IMG/VR virus record: IMGVR_UViG_3300017708_003505
Location: 1 to 28,168 of that record
DNA length: 28,168 bases
Origin: a virus
Reading direction: 5' to 3' (one strand)
Positions 24,023-28,168 of the stretch are shown piece by piece. The notes below the pieces were generated by a model. The model was not told the DNA's origin. It did not search any database and saw only the letters and a program-made list of their open reading frames with translations. The position numbers were made by a program, and so were the translations under genes. Numbering within the stretch: position 1 is the first letter of the stretch; the number at the start of each line of letters is the position of its first letter.

Positions 24023-25149
24023 TGACTGCAAGCAGATTAGTAAATAGATCTGATGATATTGCTGTATTTTATAGTGAAGATAACTTTGATCAGGTAAAAA
24101 TGAATGCTGGAAGCGGAATGTCTTTTTTGCCAGCAGTACAAGATTTAAATTTTGCGTTTGATGGTTTAACTAAAAAAAATAATTATATAGGCTCGAAGAA
24201 AAAAAGCTTTACGTATCCCAATCAAGCGCCAGATATTTCTCTAGATATATCTATATTAGAAAATTTTGAAACTCTTTTTGAGGATGCATTCACTGGGGGT
24301 AGTCTTGTACAAGACCTTGATAATGGAAAGAATTTTTATTTTTTAATAAGTACCGATGAAGAAAGAACAGCACTAAGTAAATACAAAAGTTCTATATCTA
24401 TAGGAAATTGTTTTTTAGATTCTATAAGCATAAATCAAAGTATAAATGGTATTTTAAAAAGTGATTATTCTTATGTTGGAAGTAATATAATTGCACAAGA
24501 ATATAGCGGTTCCAATAATGAATATTTATCTAGTAGCGGAAAAGCCCCCTCTGTTAATTCAACTGGCGATCAACAACCTGTTGGAAATTTTGTTTTTGCT
24601 GATATAGAAAAAGAAATATCGACATCTAATTATTATGGTGAGTTTACTCCTGGCTGCAAAACTTTTGTAAAGGTAAGCGGCATAGGTTCTGATACTTCTT
24701 TCTTGATTAAGCCCGACGGAATACAATCTTTTAACCTTGATTTAAACTTTAACAGAAAAAGAATAAATTCTGTAGATAAGTTTTTTCCTATGGGTAGAAA
24801 GGCCACTCCTCCGTTTTTGGGTAATATATCCATAGAAAATAAATTTTCAGATATAGAGTTTGGGGACTCTTTTATAAATTTTTTAAAAAATCCACATGAG
24901 TATCATATTAGCATAAGTGGAGAGAAGAGTAACGGAAAAAGCTTCATGTTTGACATTTCTAAGGCTTTTTTGCAAAAAAAAGCTGTAAATGGCTCGACTT
25001 CATCTAGCTTGTCGGAAAAAGCAGATTTTGTATTTGGCCTGGAAGACGCAGCGCTTCTAACAAATTTAACATCCATAGCCTCTTGGGCTAAAAATAATGG
25101 CACCATTTGGAATGATAACGACTTTATTTGGAACACTATTAATGATTAA
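24022..25149 (+). CDS. Distal tail protein, paralogue of the tail tube protein (second)
   Basis: A 375-residue protein, coupled to the previous gene by TAATG. It has the same two-part plan: FLPAVQDLNFAFDGL, APDISLDISILENFETLFED, IGNCFLDSISINQSIN and SNIIAQE in the first part; IQSFNLDLNFNRKRINSVDK, GNISIENKFSD and a final FVFGLEDA strand in the second. It is clearly related to the gene before it (shared FE..FEDAFTG/FEDIFSGFFSG segment, then a FYFLIS or FYSLIG strand) and less closely to the tail tube protein. The last 30 residues (ASWAKNNGTIWNDNDFIWN) are Trp- and Asn-rich, absent from the sister gene, and may bind a partner such as the fibre. It likely forms part of the tail tip. Confidence 0.74.
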   Translation: MTASRLVNRSDDIAVFYSEDNFDQVKMNAGSGMSFLPAVQDLNFAFDGLTKKNNYIGSKKKSFTYPNQAPDISLDISILENFETLFEDAFTGGSLVQDLDNGKNFYFLISTDEERTALSKYKSSISIGNCFLDSISINQSINGILKSDYSYVGSNIIAQEYSGSNNEYLSSSGKAPSVNSTGDQQPVGNFVFADIEKEISTSNYYGEFTPGCKTFVKVSGIGSDTSFLIKPDGIQSFNLDLNFNRKRINSVDKFFPMGRKATPPFLGNISIENKFSDIEFGDSFINFLKNPHEYHISISGEKSNGKSFMFDISKAFLQKKAVNGSTSSSLSEKADFVFGLEDAALLTNLTSIASWAKNNGTIWNDNDFIWNTIND

Positions 25150-25161
25150 TATTTTCTTTTT

Positions 25162-25172
25162 GTGTAATTATA
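25162..25172 (+). promoter_or_regulatory. Promoter-like motif GTGTAATTATA before the fibre gene
   Basis: GTGTAATTATAGAT runs straight into the ATG at 25176 after a T-rich stretch. It matches, with two differences in 14 bases and the same spacing to ATG, the minus-strand motif before the stopper-like gene (GTGTAAATATAGAC then ATG). No Shine-Dalgarno site is seen. Confidence 0.5.
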
Positions 25173-25175
25173 GAT

Positions 25176-28168
25176 ATGGCAAACCTTGAAGGACAGAGAA
25201 TAGATTCGACTTACATTTACGTCTTAAATTCGGATCCAAATACGGCAATAGTAACAAATGGAGATGGCTCCAGTGTCGATTGGCATGGAAACAGTATAGT
25301 ATTAAGAACTGGAGATCAAGACATATCTGGGGTTAAAAACTTCGATTCTGTGCCCAAATACCAAGGTTTAGAAATTGTTTACAAAAGCAATCCCCTCTCT
25401 GGCTTAGGGGAAGGGGTCTTGCAACAAGCTCAAAACTCTAATGGCTCTGTTATATTCGCTGGTAATATAAGTAATTTAAGTGGAAACTATTCAGTAATTT
25501 TAGCAGGAACAGGGCAGGGATTAACTGGCGACGCCTCTGCGATTGCGGTTGGATTAAATAATTTATTAACAGGTAATCAATCTTTTATTGGTGCTGGATC
25601 TGGTAATAACATAAGTGGCGATAATTCTTTCATAGGGGCTGGCGTTTCGAATTTATTAACAGGTTCAAATTCAAATATAGGAGCTGGAGAAAGCAATAAA
25701 ATTACTGGAAAAAGCTCTATTGTTTCGGCTGGACAAAATAACATTATTTCTGGCGATAAATCTTCAATATCTGCAGGGCTTTCAAATACTATAAACTCTG
25801 ATGAGTCTTTTATTGGTGCAGGCACCTCAAATCAAATAAATTCAAGTGCTGGTGGGATAATAGCTGGTTCAAGTAATGAAATTAATGGACAAGGATCTGC
25901 TATAGGTGGCGGACTGAATAATAGAATTACTGGCGAGTATGCGGCAATTCTAGGAGGAGACAACAACGAAGTTTCTGGTTCATACGGCTCTATATTAGGA
26001 GGTAAAGAAAATGAAATAGAGCAAAATTCCACTCATGCATCTATTGTAGGAGGAAAAGAAAATAAAATTTCTGGATCTTTTAGTTCTTCAATTGGGGGTG
26101 AAGGAAATACTGTAAGTGGAGAAAAAAGCGTAATAGTAGGAGGAAGTGGAAACCTTTTGATTGCAGAAAAATCTGTAATTGTTGGTGGCGAACAAAATCA
26201 AGTATCTGGATCTTCAACATCTATTATAAATGCAGGTAATTTAAATATTATAAATGAATCAAATAGAGGGTTTATAGGCGGAGGCGACTCAAATTCTTTA
26301 AAAAATTCATCTGCTGGATCTGTTTCAGCTGGATCTTTTAATTCTATTTCTGGATCTGATAGATCTTTCATAGCTGGAGGAACATTAAATGATCTTAAAA
26401 ACAGCCCAAGATCTGTAATAGGAGCTGGAAAAAGTAATAAAACAGAAGGAGCTGTAGAATCTTCTGTGCTTGCGGGAAATTCAAATGAAATATTAAGGGC
26501 TCAAAATTCATCTATTATTGCAGGTAGCGGAAACAAGCTAACCGACGCAACTGGATCAAATATTTTGGCAGGAGAAGACAATCAAATTACAGGTTCTAAA
26601 AATTCATCAATATTAGATGGAAAATTAAATAACATTAGTGGCGGAGAAAGCTCTTCAATCTTGGGTGGGCAGGGAAATATCGTAAAAGATTCAGAAAGAT
26701 CTTCTGTGGGTGCTGGAAGTGGAAATTACATAAGCGGGGACTCGTCTTTTATTGGTGGTGGACATCAAAATGAAGTTTTTAAACAACAGTCTGCTATTTT
26801 GGCTGGACAAGAAAATAAAGTTAGTGGAGATCTCTCTATCATTGGTGGAGGTTTTTTGAATGAAAATTTTGGAAGCAAGGGCTCTATATTGGGCGGCAGA
26901 AATAATTTAATTGGAGAAAATACTGATTCAGCTTCAATATTAGGTGGCAGAGGAAATGACGTAAAAAGTGGAGACCAATCCGCGCTATTGGGTGGAAGAG
27001 ACAATGTAATTTCTGGAGATTATAGTTCTCTAGTGGGTGGCAGTGGAAACTCTCTCTTCGGTGACGGAATAGTTTTATTGGGAGGAGAGGGAAATACAGC
27101 ATCTGGAAAATTTACAACACTTTTTGCTGGACAAAATAATAACATAACTGGAACCGCATCTACAATTGTAGCTGGAAGAAGCAACAATATGGATAGATCG
27201 GATGATTGTTCAATTGGGGCTGGATCTGGAAATTTAATAAGAGTAACAAACCACTCTTCTGTTAATGCTGGAAGATCTAATATACTAAGCGGTTCAAATG
27301 ATTCTTCTATAGAGGCGGGAACAGCTAATGAATTAAGGTCCTCTAATAAATCTTTAATTGGAGTAGGTAGTGGGAATTTAATCTCTTCTTCAGAGTCGTC
27401 GGCGCTAATAGCGGGAGATGATAATAAAATTGAAAATTCAACTAGCTCTATAATTGGAGCTGGAACTGGAAACCTTGTGAAAGATTCGACTGGTTCCGTT
27501 TTGTTAGGTGGAGCTTTAAATATAATGAGCGGCAACAGAAGCGTTCTTGTTGGCGGCAGTGGCAATAAAGTTTTTAGCGATGAAACAGTTTTAATAGGAG
27601 GGAAAACAAATACCGCATCTGGTGATTTTATAAACCTTTTTGCTGGAGAAAATAATAACGTTACTGGAACGGGCTGTACAATTGTTGCTGGAAGAGACAA
27701 TGATATATCTAGCTCTACCGACTCTTCGATTACTGCGGGCAGAATTCATGAAATAATTAATTCAACCAGATCTTCTATAAATGCTGGGGATTCTAATAGA
27801 ATTGAAAATTCTATTGATTGTTCCGTTCTTGCTGGAGAAGGAGCTGACGTTTTAGAATCTGAAAGGTCGTTGGTTGCAGCAGGGAGTGGAAATGTATTAA
27901 ACAACTCGATCGATTCTTGTATATTGGCTGGTAAAGATAATACAATTATAGACTCAAATTTTACTTATATTGGAGCCTCAAAAAATGCAACAATAGATAC
28001 AAACACCAATGTTGTTTTTAGCCCTTCCCTTCTGATTGGAAGTCAAATAAGAGAAGCTGGATATCCATCAAACTATACTAAGTTTCCGTTTCAAGACATT
28101 GGTGGCCACCTTGAGTCTATAGGATCGCCAGACCCTCATTATACATACACTGCTCCAGACATTGGCGA
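25176..28168 (+). CDS. Giant repetitive tail fibre or adhesin, 3' end outside the window
   Basis: The frame runs open from ATG 25176 to the right edge (997 codons), so the end is missing. Residues 1-90 form a non-repeated start that includes TGDQDISGVKNF, a phrase common near the front of phage tail fibres. Residues about 91-945 are some 55 repeats of 14-17 residues with the pattern S-x-I-x-G/A-G-x-x-N-x-I-x-G. This resembles the head repeats of trimeric adhesins (YadA/haemagglutinin type), which form a left-handed beta-roll; one Asn per turn may stack as a ladder. After 945 the repeats stop and a different segment begins (LLIGSQIREAGYPSNYTKFP), perhaps an attachment or trimer-forming end. 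It should bind the host surface. Arg codons here are all AGA or AGG. Confidence 0.88.
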   Translation, partial: MANLEGQRIDSTYIYVLNSDPNTAIVTNGDGSSVDWHGNSIVLRTGDQDISGVKNFDSVPKYQGLEIVYKSNPLSGLGEGVLQQAQNSNGSVIFAGNISNLSGNYSVILAGTGQGLTGDASAIAVGLNNLLTGNQSFIGAGSGNNISGDNSFIGAGVSNLLTGSNSNIGAGESNKITGKSSIVSAGQNNIISGDKSSISAGLSNTINSDESFIGAGTSNQINSSAGGIIAGSSNEINGQGSAIGGGLNNRITGEYAAILGGDNNEVSGSYGSILGGKENEIEQNSTHASIVGGKENKISGSFSSSIGGEGNTVSGEKSVIVGGSGNLLIAEKSVIVGGEQNQVSGSSTSIINAGNLNIINESNRGFIGGGDSNSLKNSSAGSVSAGSFNSISGSDRSFIAGGTLNDLKNSPRSVIGAGKSNKTEGAVESSVLAGNSNEILRAQNSSIIAGSGNKLTDATGSNILAGEDNQITGSKNSSILDGKLNNISGGESSSILGGQGNIVKDSERSSVGAGSGNYISGDSSFIGGGHQNEVFKQQSAILAGQENKVSGDLSIIGGGFLNENFGSKGSILGGRNNLIGENTDSASILGGRGNDVKSGDQSALLGGRDNVISGDYSSLVGGSGNSLFGDGIVLLGGEGNTASGKFTTLFAGQNNNITGTASTIVAGRSNNMDRSDDCSIGAGSGNLIRVTNHSSVNAGRSNILSGSNDSSIEAGTANELRSSNKSLIGVGSGNLISSSESSALIAGDDNKIENSTSSIIGAGTGNLVKDSTGSVLLGGALNIMSGNRSVLVGGSGNKVFSDETVLIGGKTNTASGDFINLFAGENNNVTGTGCTIVAGRDNDISSSTDSSITAGRIHEIINSTRSSINAGDSNRIENSIDCSVLAGEGADVLESERSLVAAGSGNVLNNSIDSCILAGKDNTIIDSNFTYIGASKNATIDTNTNVVFSPSLLIGSQIREAGYPSNYTKFPFQDIGGHLESIGSPDPHYTYTAPDIG
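25446..28010 (+). repeat. About 55 tandem short repeats in the fibre gene
   Basis: In-frame units of 14-17 codons (42-51 bases), consensus S-x-I-x-G/A-G-x-x-N-x-I-x-G plus two or three variable residues, for example SFIGAGSGNNISGDN and SVIVGGSGNLLIAEK. The repeat is clear in protein; DNA copies differ at many sites, so the array is old or under selection for variety. Confidence 0.9.
26979..28010 (+). repeat. Two tandem copies of a 516-base (172-residue, 11-unit) higher-order repeat
   Basis: Units 34-44 (26979-27494) align with units 45-55 (27495-28010) at a constant offset of 516 bases. Matching pairs include LVGGSGNSLF and LVGGSGNKVF, NTASGKFTTLFAGQNNNITG and NTASGDFINLFAGENNNVTG, TIVAGRSN and TIVAGRDN, SSVNAGRSN and SSINAGDSN. 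This points to one larger duplication on top of the short repeats. Confidence 0.78.

Noticed and set aside
10364-25149. Contractile tail (sheath and baseplate wedge genes)
   Set aside because: No gene next to the tube gene has the size or segments of a sheath protein, and no wedge-type genes are seen.
25577-27700. Several minus-strand reading frames of 66-226 codons across the fibre gene
   Set aside because: They are rich in Pro, Leu and Ser in the same period as the fibre repeats, which is the antisense image of the Gly/Ser/Asn repeats. The plus-strand frame explains the region fully.
25446-28010. CRISPR-like look of the regular short repeats
   Set aside because: The repeats are coding, in frame, vary at the DNA level, and there are no constant direct repeats with unique spacers.
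25176-28168. Diversity-generating retroelement acting on the fibre gene (many AAT codons)
   Set aside because: No reverse transcriptase or template repeat is in the window, and the Asn codons follow the structural repeat. The missing end of the gene leaves this untested, not supported.

Overview
The window is a stretch of the genome of a tailed double-stranded DNA phage (class Caudoviricetes), or of an integrated copy of one. It is AT-rich by eye and almost fully coding, with many genes overlapping by 1 to 14 bases. It carries the DNA-packaging, head, neck, tail and fibre genes in a near-canonical order. No tail sheath gene is seen, and the tape measure gene is very long, so a long flexible non-contractile tail (siphovirus) is the best reading. 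The host cannot be read from the sequence. The style (AT-rich, very long tape measure with IPNF motifs, haemagglutinin-like fibre repeats) is one I associate with aquatic phages, which is an impression and not a proof.

Layout. 1-3316 (+): the end of a gene that may be the small terminase, a zinc-finger/ERCC4-type nuclease, and the large terminase. 3367-9039 (+): portal, a small lysine-rich protein, a fused prohead protease-scaffold with a probable nested scaffold gene, a candidate decoration protein, and the major capsid protein, closed by a strong terminator. 9125-10224 (+): an acidic protein and a putative head-tail adaptor, closed by a second terminator. 10364-13770 (-): four genes that read, in their own direction, stopper-like, gp10/neck-like, unknown neck or tail-terminator candidate, and tail tube. 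13820-25149 (+): a small protein, two putative tail assembly chaperones, a 2032-residue tape measure, a minor tail protein M-like protein, and two proteins related to the tail tube. 25176 to the right edge (+): a giant fibre made of about 55 short repeats, still open at the end of the window.

Main points. (1) The tail tube protein and two distal tail proteins look like paralogues, and each seems to hold two tube-type domains, as in the phage T5 tube protein pb6; the M-like protein is also internally duplicated around a carbohydrate-binding-like insert. This suggests a tail built from trimeric rings with pseudo-sixfold symmetry. (2) The neck and tail-tube block keeps the canonical order but is flipped to the opposite strand. 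(3) A short motif, (G/C)TGTAA followed by AT-rich sequence, lies 14-34 bases before most gene starts that have an intergenic gap, on both strands and once inside the protease-scaffold gene. It is a candidate phage promoter. (4) The nuclease beside the terminase combines a C2H2 zinc finger, a homing-endonuclease-type repeat and an ERCC4 nuclease domain.

All functions come from reading motifs and gene order; no database search was possible.
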